A stretch of DNA of 64,000 bases from Pseudomonas sp. ATCC PTA-122608 (GTDB lineage Bacteria; Pseudomonadota; Gammaproteobacteria; Pseudomonadales; Pseudomonadaceae), in the NCBI RefSeq assembly GCF_001952855.1, contig NZ_LPNO01000015.1:57627-121626 (forward strand), in the 5' to 3' direction. Position numbers and translations under genes: made by a program. Numbering within the stretch: the stretch's first letter is position 1; every line of letters begins with the position of its first letter. This document shows positions 9,589 through 17,138 of this stretch, one piece after another. Under the pieces are notes generated by a model. That model had not been told where the DNA came from. It saw only the letters and a program-made list of their open reading frames with translations, and did not search any database.

Positions 9589-11073
9589 ATGAGCGTAAGT
9601 AATCCTACCCTGATCACCTTTGTGATCTATATCGCTGCCATGGTGCTGATCGGCTTTATGGCCTATCGCTCCACCAATAACCTTTCCGACTACATTCTGG
9701 GCGGTCGCAGCCTCGGCAGCGTGGTCACCGCGCTCTCGGCCGGCGCCTCGGACATGAGCGGGTGGTTGCTGATGGGCTTGCCCGGCGCGATTTACATGTC
9801 TGGCCTGTCGGAAAGCTGGATCGCCATCGGCCTGATCGTCGGTGCCTACCTTAACTGGCTGTTTGTTGCCGGCCGCCTGCGAGTGCAGACCGAGCACAAC
9901 GGCGACGCCCTGACCCTGCCGGATTACTTCTCCAGCCGTTTCGAAGATAAAAGCGGCCTGCTGCGGATCATCTCTGCGGTGGTGATTCTGGTGTTCTTCA
10001 CCATTTACTGCGCTTCCGGCATTGTTGCCGGCGCCCGCCTGTTTGAAAGCACTTTCGGCATGTCCTACGAGACTGCGCTGTGGGCCGGTGCTGCCGCGAC
10101 GATTGCCTACACCTTCGTGGGTGGTTTCCTGGCTGTGAGCTGGACTGACACCGTACAAGCCACGCTGATGATCTTCGCCCTGCTGCTCACGCCGATCATC
10201 GTGCTGCTGGCCACCGGTGGCGTCGACACCACGTTCCTGGCGATCGAAGCGCAGAACCCTGACAACTTCAACATGCTGAAAAACACCACCTTCATCGGCG
10301 TCATTTCGCTGATGGGCTGGGGCCTGGGTTACTTCGGCCAGCCGCACATCCTCGCGCGTTTCATGGCGGCGGATTCGGTGAAATCGATTGCCAATGCACG
10401 TCGTATCTCCATGACCTGGATGATCCTGTGCCTGGGCGGCACCGTGGCGGTGGGCTTCTTCGGTATCGCCTACTTCTCGGCGCACCCGGAAGTCGCCGGT
10501 CCCGTGACAGAGAACCACGAGCGTGTGTTCATCGAACTGGCCAAGCTGCTGTTCAACCCATGGATTGCCGGTGTGCTGCTGTCGGCCATCCTGGCTGCCG
10601 TGATGAGCACCCTGAGCTGCCAGTTGCTGGTGTGCTCCAGCGCCCTGACCGAAGACTTCTACAAAACCTTCCTGCGTAAAAACGCCTCCCAGGTTGAGCT
10701 GGTGTGGGTCGGTCGCGCCATGGTGCTGCTGGTGGCGCTGATCGCCATCGCCATGGCCGCCAACCCGGAAAACCGCGTACTGGGCCTGGTGAGCTACGCC
10801 TGGGCTGGTTTCGGTGCTGCATTCGGTCCTGTGGTGCTGATCTCGGTACTGTGGAAAGGCATGACGCGTAATGGCGCACTGGCCGGCATCCTGGTGGGGG
10901 CGATCACCGTGATCGTGTGGAAGCACTTCAACCTGTTGGGCCTGTACGAAATCATCCCGGGCTTCATCTTTGCCAGCCTGGCGATCTACTTCGTGAGCAA
11001 GCTGGGCGCTCCGACGGCTGGCATGGTTCAGCGGTTTGACGCGGCCGAGGCGGATTACAACCTCAACAAGTAA
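9589..11073 (+). CDS. putP: Na+/proline symporter PutP
   Basis: A 494-residue solute:sodium symporter with about 13 membrane helices. The family segments GGRSLGSVVTALSAGASDMSG (about 40) and WGLGYFGQPHILARFMA (about 245) are intact; the Ser-Ala-Gly-Ala-Ser-Asp stretch in helix II forms part of the sodium and proline sites in PutP. It imports proline for PutA, with which it shares a control region. I start at ATG 9589 (MSVSNPT); an ATG at 9571 would add six residues. A strong terminator follows. Confidence 0.96.
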   Translation: MSVSNPTLITFVIYIAAMVLIGFMAYRSTNNLSDYILGGRSLGSVVTALSAGASDMSGWLLMGLPGAIYMSGLSESWIAIGLIVGAYLNWLFVAGRLRVQTEHNGDALTLPDYFSSRFEDKSGLLRIISAVVILVFFTIYCASGIVAGARLFESTFGMSYETALWAGAAATIAYTFVGGFLAVSWTDTVQATLMIFALLLTPIIVLLATGGVDTTFLAIEAQNPDNFNMLKNTTFIGVISLMGWGLGYFGQPHILARFMAADSVKSIANARRISMTWMILCLGGTVAVGFFGIAYFSAHPEVAGPVTENHERVFIELAKLLFNPWIAGVLLSAILAAVMSTLSCQLLVCSSALTEDFYKTFLRKNASQVELVWVGRAMVLLVALIAIAMAANPENRVLGLVSYAWAGFGAAFGPVVLISVLWKGMTRNGALAGILVGAITVIVWKHFNLLGLYEIIPGFIFASLAIYFVSKLGAPTAGMVQRFDAAEADYNLNK

Positions 11074-11103
11074 TCGGCGGGGGCTTGAATGCCCGCTGAA
11101 GTG

Positions 11104-11141
11104 AAAACGGCCCGCATCCCATGGATGACGGGCCGTTTTTT
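11104..11141 (+). terminator. Rho-independent terminator of putP
   Basis: AAAACGGCCCG (11104-11114) pairs with CGGGCCGTTTT (11129-11139) around a 14-base loop, followed by a run of T. It begins about 30 bases after the putP stop. Confidence 0.9.
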
Positions 11142-11277
11142 ATGGGCGGCATTCAAGGGGGGTGGATAGGAGCAGGGGGCTCACGGCGTAGGGATTTACT
11201 GATTTGCCTGCAGCGCACTCAGCTCGGCAAACAGCTGGTGCAGAATCGGCCACCCACTACTCGCAGAGAAACACCGG

Positions 11278-13299
11278 ATGTTCGCTCCTGCCAATCAAAG
11301 TGCCTTTACCCTGACCCTCGACGGCGTGCCCAGTGATCTCAAGGTTTTTGAGTTCAAGGGCAACGAAGCCATCAGCGAGCCTTATCGCTTCGACCTTGAA
11401 CTGGTCAGCGACCAGCCAGACCTCGACCTTGAAAGCCTGCTGCACCGCCAGGCCTTCTTGAGCTTCGATGCTCAGGGGAATGGCATTCACGGCCAAATCT
11501 ACCGCGTTGCCCAGGGCGATTCCGGCAGGCGCCTGACCCGCTACCAGATCAGCCTGGTGCCACGCCTGGCGTACCTGCAACACAGCAGCCACCAGCGTAT
11601 TTTCCAGCACCAGAGTGTGCCGCAGATCATCAAGCGGGTGCTGGAAGGGCAGGGCATCCACGGCGATGCTTTCGAATTCAGGTTAGCGGGCGTGTATCCC
11701 GAGCGTGAGTACTGCGTGCAGTTTGGTGAAAGCGATTTGGGGTTTATACAGCGCCTGTGTGCCGAGTTGGGGATTCACTACCATTTCCAGCACAGTCCCG
11801 ACGGGCACCTCCTGGTATTTGGTGATGACCAGGCGGTGTTCGCGCAGGGTGAGCAGGCGACTGACTATGTGCCTGGCACCGGGATGGTCGCCGATGCACC
11901 CGTGATCAAGCGTTTTTCGGTGCGTCTGGAAACCCGCACGACGGGTGTAAACCTGCGCGATTACGACTTTCGCAAGCCGCGACTGCAGCTGGAAAGTGAA
12001 GTGCTCGGCGAGCAGCTTCCGTCCCTGGAAGATCACGACTATCCCGGCCACTTCACCGATCGGGCCCACGGCAAGCACTTGGCGCAGCGGGCTCTTGAGC
12101 GACATCGCGGCGACTATCGACAGGCCCATGGCAGTGGCGATCAACCGTCGTTGGTCAGTGGTCAGCTTTTCAAGATGGCAGCGCACCCCCGCGAGGAATG
12201 GAATGATCTTTGGCTGGTGACTCGGGTCGCTCACCGCGGCAGTCAGCCTCAAGTACTTGAGGAGTCTATGGGCGATGGGGCGCTCCAGGGATACAGCAAC
12301 ACCTTTGTCGCCACGCCCTGGGACACGGTTTTTCGCCCCGACCTGCCGCCGGCACGCACCCCCCTATCCGGTTATCAGAACGCGGTTGTCACTGGCCCCG
12401 TCGACAGTGAAATCCATTGCGACGAATACGGTCGGGTCAAGGTGCAACTGGCCTGGGATCGCGCCGGGGAGCACAACGAACATTCCAGCTGCTGGCTCCG
12501 TGTGGCCAGTGGCTGGGCCCATGAACATTACGGCGCGGTGCTGATTCCACGGGTGGGCATGGAAGTGCTGGTGGGCTTCGTCAATGGTGACGCCGACACG
12601 CCACTGGTGGTCGGCTGCCTGGCCAATGCGGCGACGCCAGTGCCGCTGGACCTGCCGGCCGACAAGACCCGCAGCATCTTTCGTAGCCAGACCAGCCCCG
12701 GCGGCGGTGGCTACAACGAGCTACGCATCGAGGACCGCAAGGGCGCCGAGGAAATCTACCTGCGTGCCCAGCGCAACTGGACCCAACACGTACTCCATGA
12801 CCAGCACGTACGGGTCGACAATCAGCGCAATGTCATTGTGAAAGGTCTCGATCGTCATGACCTTCAGGGCGAAGAACAGCGCACCACCCACGGCAACCGC
12901 CTGACCGAACTCAAGCAGGACGATCACCTGATGATCGCCGGCTCGCAGCAAACGCGTGCCGGCATGACCATTCGAATTGGCGCCGGGCAAAGCATCGTTA
13001 TCGACGCGGGCGCCAGTGTGACCCTTCAGGCTGGCGGGCACTGGATCAACGTTTCGTCAGACGGGATTTTCAGCAGCACAGAGGTTCAGGTTGGCGGCTC
13101 GCCGGCATCGGCGGCAGCGCCGCTGATGGCTGGGCTACAGGAAAAGTTGCTGGCGGTGATACCAGCACCGCTGAGTGCCGTGCAGGTGTTCAGCCTGAAA
13201 CGCAGTGCGCCCTTTTGTGAAGAGTGCGAGCGCTGCAGGAATGGCGTGTGTGACAGGCCTCTGCACCGCAACGCATCACTGGCCGGAGGTGCGCCATGA
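11278..13299 (+). CDS. vgrG: Type VI secretion spike protein VgrG
   Basis: A 673-residue VgrG. The N-terminal gp27-like part (FTLTLDGVPSDLKVFEFKG onward) is followed by the gp5 OB-fold around 370-440 (SEIHCDEYGRVKVQLAWDR, then SCWLRVASGWA) and a beta-helix needle. The last ~60 residues are an extension with a Cys cluster (FCEECERCRNGVCD), as in VgrGs that carry effectors through a DUF4123 adaptor. Its stop overlaps the adaptor gene start by four bases. No Hcp, sheath or other T6SS structural gene is in the window, so this is a satellite vgrG island that depends on a secretion apparatus elsewhere. Confidence 0.95.
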   Translation: MFAPANQSAFTLTLDGVPSDLKVFEFKGNEAISEPYRFDLELVSDQPDLDLESLLHRQAFLSFDAQGNGIHGQIYRVAQGDSGRRLTRYQISLVPRLAYLQHSSHQRIFQHQSVPQIIKRVLEGQGIHGDAFEFRLAGVYPEREYCVQFGESDLGFIQRLCAELGIHYHFQHSPDGHLLVFGDDQAVFAQGEQATDYVPGTGMVADAPVIKRFSVRLETRTTGVNLRDYDFRKPRLQLESEVLGEQLPSLEDHDYPGHFTDRAHGKHLAQRALERHRGDYRQAHGSGDQPSLVSGQLFKMAAHPREEWNDLWLVTRVAHRGSQPQVLEESMGDGALQGYSNTFVATPWDTVFRPDLPPARTPLSGYQNAVVTGPVDSEIHCDEYGRVKVQLAWDRAGEHNEHSSCWLRVASGWAHEHYGAVLIPRVGMEVLVGFVNGDADTPLVVGCLANAATPVPLDLPADKTRSIFRSQTSPGGGGYNELRIEDRKGAEEIYLRAQRNWTQHVLHDQHVRVDNQRNVIVKGLDRHDLQGEEQRTTHGNRLTELKQDDHLMIAGSQQTRAGMTIRIGAGQSIVIDAGASVTLQAGGHWINVSSDGIFSSTEVQVGGSPASAAAPLMAGLQEKLLAVIPAPLSAVQVFSLKRSAPFCEECERCRNGVCDRPLHRNASLAGGAP

Positions 13300-14009
13300 T
13301 TTCTCCAGGGCAATGGTTGGCGTCTGCACCATTGCAGGCGGGTGAGCAGTTGTTTGCGGTGTTGGGTAATGCCAGCGACTGCAAGCCGCTTGAAGCCTGG
13401 CGTCGTACCAGTGGTAGCTCGCTCAGTCCAGTTTGGGCGGACAGCGAATATGCGGCATGGGATGAAGTCATGCCCTACGTTGCGGTGGTTGCCGTTGAAA
13501 GTGCTTTTCTGAAATGGGCCGACGAATGCGAAGGTACTGATTGGGGATGGTTGGCTGTGTCGTCCTGTCCCGTACAAACCGTCGTCGAGCATCTGCGCAG
13601 CCTGACCAAGGTAATGTTGCCGGAAGGGCAGGCGGTGTTCTTTCGCTTCTGGGACGGCGCCTATGTACTGCCTGTTTTGCAGGCACTGGGGCCGCAGGCA
13701 AAGGCGTTGCTCCCGGTGTTCAGTCGCTACTGGATCAATGGTCGCCAGCTTGAGGTAGCCGTCACAACGGTGGGAGCGGCAAAGCCAAGCCCGTGGTGGC
13801 AAGTGCCGCCGCAGGTTCTCCAGCACTTGAGTGAGCAATCGAGCGTCACGCTGGTGGACAACCTCCTGCAATGGCTGGAAGAACAGCGCCCGGACCTGCA
13901 CAGTGCCTTTGCGCCGGCGACCTTGAAGCACAAGGTCGCTCACTTCGTGCACCGGCCGGATGTCAGTCATCAGGCGCTGGCTGCCTGGCTGGGCTCAGAG
14001 TTGGGTTAA
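13296..14009 (+). CDS. DUF4123-domain T6SS adaptor/chaperone
   Basis: A 237-residue protein matching the DUF4123 (TEC/Tap) adaptor family, with the features GEQLFAVLGNASDCKPLEAW at the start, W-x-x-x-SSCPVQTVVEHLRSLTKV in the middle and FFRFWDGAYVLPVLQAL (the conserved FRFYD-P-x-VL-like block). Such proteins load a toxin onto the VgrG tip and are normally encoded between vgrG and the effector. Here the gene converges with metY, and its last 15 bases overlap the metY 3' end, leaving no room for an effector gene. It is coupled to vgrG by ATGA. Confidence 0.88.
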   Translation: MISPGQWLASAPLQAGEQLFAVLGNASDCKPLEAWRRTSGSSLSPVWADSEYAAWDEVMPYVAVVAVESAFLKWADECEGTDWGWLAVSSCPVQTVVEHLRSLTKVMLPEGQAVFFRFWDGAYVLPVLQALGPQAKALLPVFSRYWINGRQLEVAVTTVGAAKPSPWWQVPPQVLQHLSEQSSVTLVDNLLQWLEEQRPDLHSAFAPATLKHKVAHFVHRPDVSHQALAAWLGSELG

Positions 14010-15272
14010 AGCCAAAGACTGCTGCAAGTCCTCGATCAGGTCCTCAATCGCCTCAATGCCAACTGACAGGCGAATCATCTCCGGCTTCACCCCGGCTTTC
14101 GCCTGCTCTTGTTCATTCATCTGACGGTGGGTGGTGGACGCCGGATGACAGGCCAGGGACTTGGCATCGCCGATGTTCACCAGGCGCTTGAAGATTTGCA
14201 GTGAGTCATAGAAACGTACGCCAGCCTCATAACCGCCCTTCAGGCCGAAGGACAGAATCGCCGACGGTTTGCCCTGCATGTATTTCTGCGCCAGATGATG
14301 GTGTGGGTGATCCGGCAGGCCGGCGTAGCTGACCCACTCCACCAGCTCGTGGTCTTGCAGGAAGTGGGCAATCTTCAAGGCGTTTTCGGTGTGGCGCTCC
14401 ATGCGCAGGGCCAGGGTTTCCAGGCCTTGCAGCAGCAGGAATGCATTCATCGGCGCCAAGGCCGCGCCGGTGTTGCGCAGGGGCACGGTGCGGGCGCGGG
14501 CAATGAACGCCGCGGGGCCGAATTTTTCGGTGTAGACCACGCCGTGATAGGCCGGCTCGGGCTGGTTGAGGCCGGGGAATTTCTCCGGGTATTGAGTCCA
14601 GGGAAAGGTGCCGCTGTCGACGATTACACCACCCAGCGAGTTGCCATGGCCGCCGACGTATTTGGTCACCGAGTGCACGACGATATCCGCGCCGAACTGG
14701 ATCGGCTTGCACAGGATCGGCGTGGCCACGGTGTTGTCCACCATCAGTGGAACACCTCGGGCGTGGGCGACGTTGGCCAGGGCCTCGATGTCGATGATGT
14801 TGCCCGCTGGGTTGCCAATGCTTTCGCAATACACCAGCTTGGTGTTGTCATCGATCAGTTCGGCGATGGCTGCGGCAGAGTCGTCACGGGCGAAGCGCAC
14901 GTCGACGCCGAAACTCGGCAGCAAATGGGCGAACAGGGTGTAGGTGCCACCATATAACTGCGGGGTGGTGACGATGTTGTCACCGGCACGGGTCAGGGTC
15001 TGGATCGCGTAGTGGATCGCCGCGCTGCCGGCCGACACGGCCAGGGCCGCGATGCCGCCTTCGAGTGCTGCGATGCGTTGCTCCAGCACGTCATTGGTGG
15101 GGTTCATGATGCGTGTGTAGATATTGCCGGGCACGTCGAGGTTGAACAGGTCCGCGCCGTGCTGGGCGTTATCGAATTCGAAGGCGACGTTCTGGTAGAT
15201 CGGCACGGCGACGGCCTTGGTGGTCGGGTCCGACTTGAAGCCGTGGTGCAGGGCGATGGTGGCGTCTTTCAT
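13995..15272 (-). CDS. metY: O-acetylhomoserine (thiol)-lyase / homocysteine synthase
   Basis: A 425-residue PLP enzyme of the Cys/Met metabolism family. The PLP lysine lies in VVHSVTKYVGGHGNSLGG (about residue 205), and the length of ~425 is that of MetY, not of the shorter MetZ/MetB. It makes homocysteine from O-acetylhomoserine and sulfide in methionine synthesis. From memory it corresponds to PAO1 PA5025. The 3' end overlaps the T6SS adaptor gene by 15 bases, and no terminator hairpin is visible at that junction. Confidence 0.93.
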   Translation of the reverse strand: MKDATIALHHGFKSDPTTKAVAVPIYQNVAFEFDNAQHGADLFNLDVPGNIYTRIMNPTNDVLEQRIAALEGGIAALAVSAGSAAIHYAIQTLTRAGDNIVTTPQLYGGTYTLFAHLLPSFGVDVRFARDDSAAAIAELIDDNTKLVYCESIGNPAGNIIDIEALANVAHARGVPLMVDNTVATPILCKPIQFGADIVVHSVTKYVGGHGNSLGGVIVDSGTFPWTQYPEKFPGLNQPEPAYHGVVYTEKFGPAAFIARARTVPLRNTGAALAPMNAFLLLQGLETLALRMERHTENALKIAHFLQDHELVEWVSYAGLPDHPHHHLAQKYMQGKPSAILSFGLKGGYEAGVRFYDSLQIFKRLVNIGDAKSLACHPASTTHRQMNEQEQAKAGVKPEMIRLSVGIEAIEDLIEDLQQSLALTQL

Positions 15273-15446
15273 GAGTTTTTATGACCTCCATGGATAATTG
15301 CTGGCCACAATAAATCCGCTTTCGTACCGGCAATTAGACTATTTTCGGCGGCGCCCCTGTGTTTGCGGCATAAGCACCACCTGACGCGCAGCCCTGCACC
15401 TTTGCCTGCGTAAAAGGTAAACTTCGCCCCCTGCGCAGGAGCAACC

Positions 15447-16283
15447 ATGAATTATCGTCACGCCTTTCACGCCGGCAACCACGCCGATGTCTTCAAACAC
15501 CTGACCTTGACCCGCCTCATCGCCCTGATGTCGCGCAAGGAGCAGCCGTTTGCCTATCTCGACACCCACGCCGGCATTGGTCTGTACGACCTGCAGGGCG
15601 ATCAGGCGAACCGCACCGGTGAGTACCTGGAGGGCATCGCCCGCCTGTGGGGCCAGGCCGACCTGCCGCCGCTGACCGCCGACTACATGCGCGTGCTGCA
15701 CGAGATGAACCCGGATGGCGAGTTGCGCTACTACCCGGGTTCCCCGGAGCTGGCGCGACGTCTGACTCGCCCTCAGGACCGCGTGTTGCTCAACGAGAAG
15801 CACCCGGAAGACGGCTTGCTGCTCAAGGACAACATGAAGGGCGACCGTCGGGTGAAAGTGCACCTTGGCGAAGGCTGGCACGTGCCCCGCGCATTGCTGC
15901 CGGTACCGGAAAAGCGCGCACTGATGCTGATTGACCCGCCGTTCGAAAAGCTCGATGAGATGCAGCGCTGCGCCGCATCCCTCAAGGAAGCCGTGAGCCG
16001 GATGCGCCAGACAGTGGCCGCGATCTGGTACCCGGTGAAGGACCAGCGCATGTTGCGCCGCTTCTACCAGGACCTGGCCGGTACCGGTGCGCCGAAGTTG
16101 CTGCGGGTGGAATTGCTGGTGCATCCGCTGGATACGCCGAACACCCTGACCGGTTCGGGTTTGGCGATTGCCAACCCGCCGTGGGGTTTGGAGGAAGAAT
16201 TGCGTGAGCTGTTGCCGTGGTTGTCCAAGCAGCTTGGGCAAACCCAGGGTGGCTGGCAGATGGATTGGCTTATCGCCGAGTAA
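15447..16283 (+). CDS. rlmJ: 23S rRNA (adenine2030-N6)-methyltransferase RlmJ
   Basis: A 278-residue SAM-dependent methyltransferase. The start MNYRHAFHAGNHADVFKH is diagnostic of the RlmJ (YhiR) family, and the catalytic N6-adenine motif appears as LMLIDPPFEKLDEM (about 160-173). The glycine-containing SAM site lies at YLDTHAGIGLYDL (about 35). It methylates A2030 of 23S rRNA. A REPIN separates it from the converging msrA gene. Confidence 0.95.
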   Translation: MNYRHAFHAGNHADVFKHLTLTRLIALMSRKEQPFAYLDTHAGIGLYDLQGDQANRTGEYLEGIARLWGQADLPPLTADYMRVLHEMNPDGELRYYPGSPELARRLTRPQDRVLLNEKHPEDGLLLKDNMKGDRRVKVHLGEGWHVPRALLPVPEKRALMLIDPPFEKLDEMQRCAASLKEAVSRMRQTVAAIWYPVKDQRMLRRFYQDLAGTGAPKLLRVELLVHPLDTPNTLTGSGLAIANPPWGLEEELRELLPWLSKQLGQTQGGWQMDWLIAE

Positions 16284-16307
16284 GCCAATCTCAAGGTATT
16301 GAAGACC

Positions 16308-16400
16308 AATGTGGGAGCGGGCTTGCTCGCGAATGCGGTGTATCAGAAACACATTCAGTGACTGATACTCCGCATTCGCGAGCAAGCCCGCTCCCACATT
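16308..16400. repeat. REPIN family A copy 3
   Basis: The same two-armed palindrome as at 618, lying exactly between the convergent rlmJ and msrA stops. The hairpin could help end transcription from both sides. Confidence 0.9.
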
Positions 16401-16416
16401 TTTATCGGTGTCGCTC

Positions 16417-17064
16417 TTAGATCGGGCAGGTCACGCCTGTGCCGCCAATCCCGCAGTAACCCTGCGGATTCTTCGCCAGGTACTGCTGGTGATACGCCTC
16501 GGCGAAGTACACCGTCGGCGCTTCTTCGATTTCAGTGGTGATGGTGCCCAGGCCGGCCTTGGTCAGTTCATTCTGATAAGCCTGTGCGCTGGCCTTCGCC
16601 GCTTCCAGATGCTCCGGTTTGACCGCATAGATCACCGACCGATACTGGCTGCCGATGTCATTGCCCTGGCGCATACCCTGGGTCGGGTTGTGCAGTTCCC
16701 AGAACATTTTCAGCAGCTCTTCGTAGCTGATCTTGTCCTGGTCAAACACCACCAGCACCACTTCGCTGTGGCCGGTCAGGCCAGAGCAGACTTCTTCATA
16801 AGTCGGGTTCGGCGTATAGCCGCCGGCATAACCCACCACTGTGCTGACCACGCCGTCGCGCTGCCAGAACTTGCGTTCCGCACCCCAGAAACAACCCAGG
16901 CCGAAGATCGCAAACTCTACGTTGTCGACAAATGGGCCGAGCAGCGGGTTACCGTTGACGAAGTGAGTCTCGGGCAGGGACATTGGGGTTTCACGGCCAG
17001 GCAAAGCTTGTTCTTGAGTAGGAAGCACGTTTTTGTTCACCAGAATTTCCGAGCGCAAGACCAT
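16417..17064 (-). CDS. msrA: Peptide methionine-S-sulfoxide reductase MsrA
   Basis: A 215-residue MsrA. The catalytic cysteine is C58 in [16 protein letters not shown], and the recycling cysteines are near the C-terminus ([12 protein letters not shown]). The family block [23 protein letters not shown] is intact. It repairs oxidised methionine in proteins with electrons from thioredoxin. It lies just downstream of the dipA-like gene on the same strand, with a 74-base gap, so it may have its own promoter. Confidence 0.96.
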   Translation of the reverse strand: MVLRSEILVNKNVLPTQEQALPGRETPMSLPETHFVNGNPLLGPFVDNVEFAIFGLGCFWGAERKFWQRDGVVSTVVGYAGGYTPNPTYEEVCSGLTGHSEVVLVVFDQDKISYEELLKMFWELHNPTQGMRQGNDIGSQYRSVIYAVKPEHLEAAKASAQAYQNELTKAGLGTITTEIEEAPTVYFAEAYHQQYLAKNPQGYCGIGGTGVTCPI

Positions 17065-17138
17065 GATCAGTCCTCTCAGTCAGATTGAGTTACAGGTAAG
17101 AATTCAGACTGCCAGTTTGCCCGAGTGTTACCGCGCTG

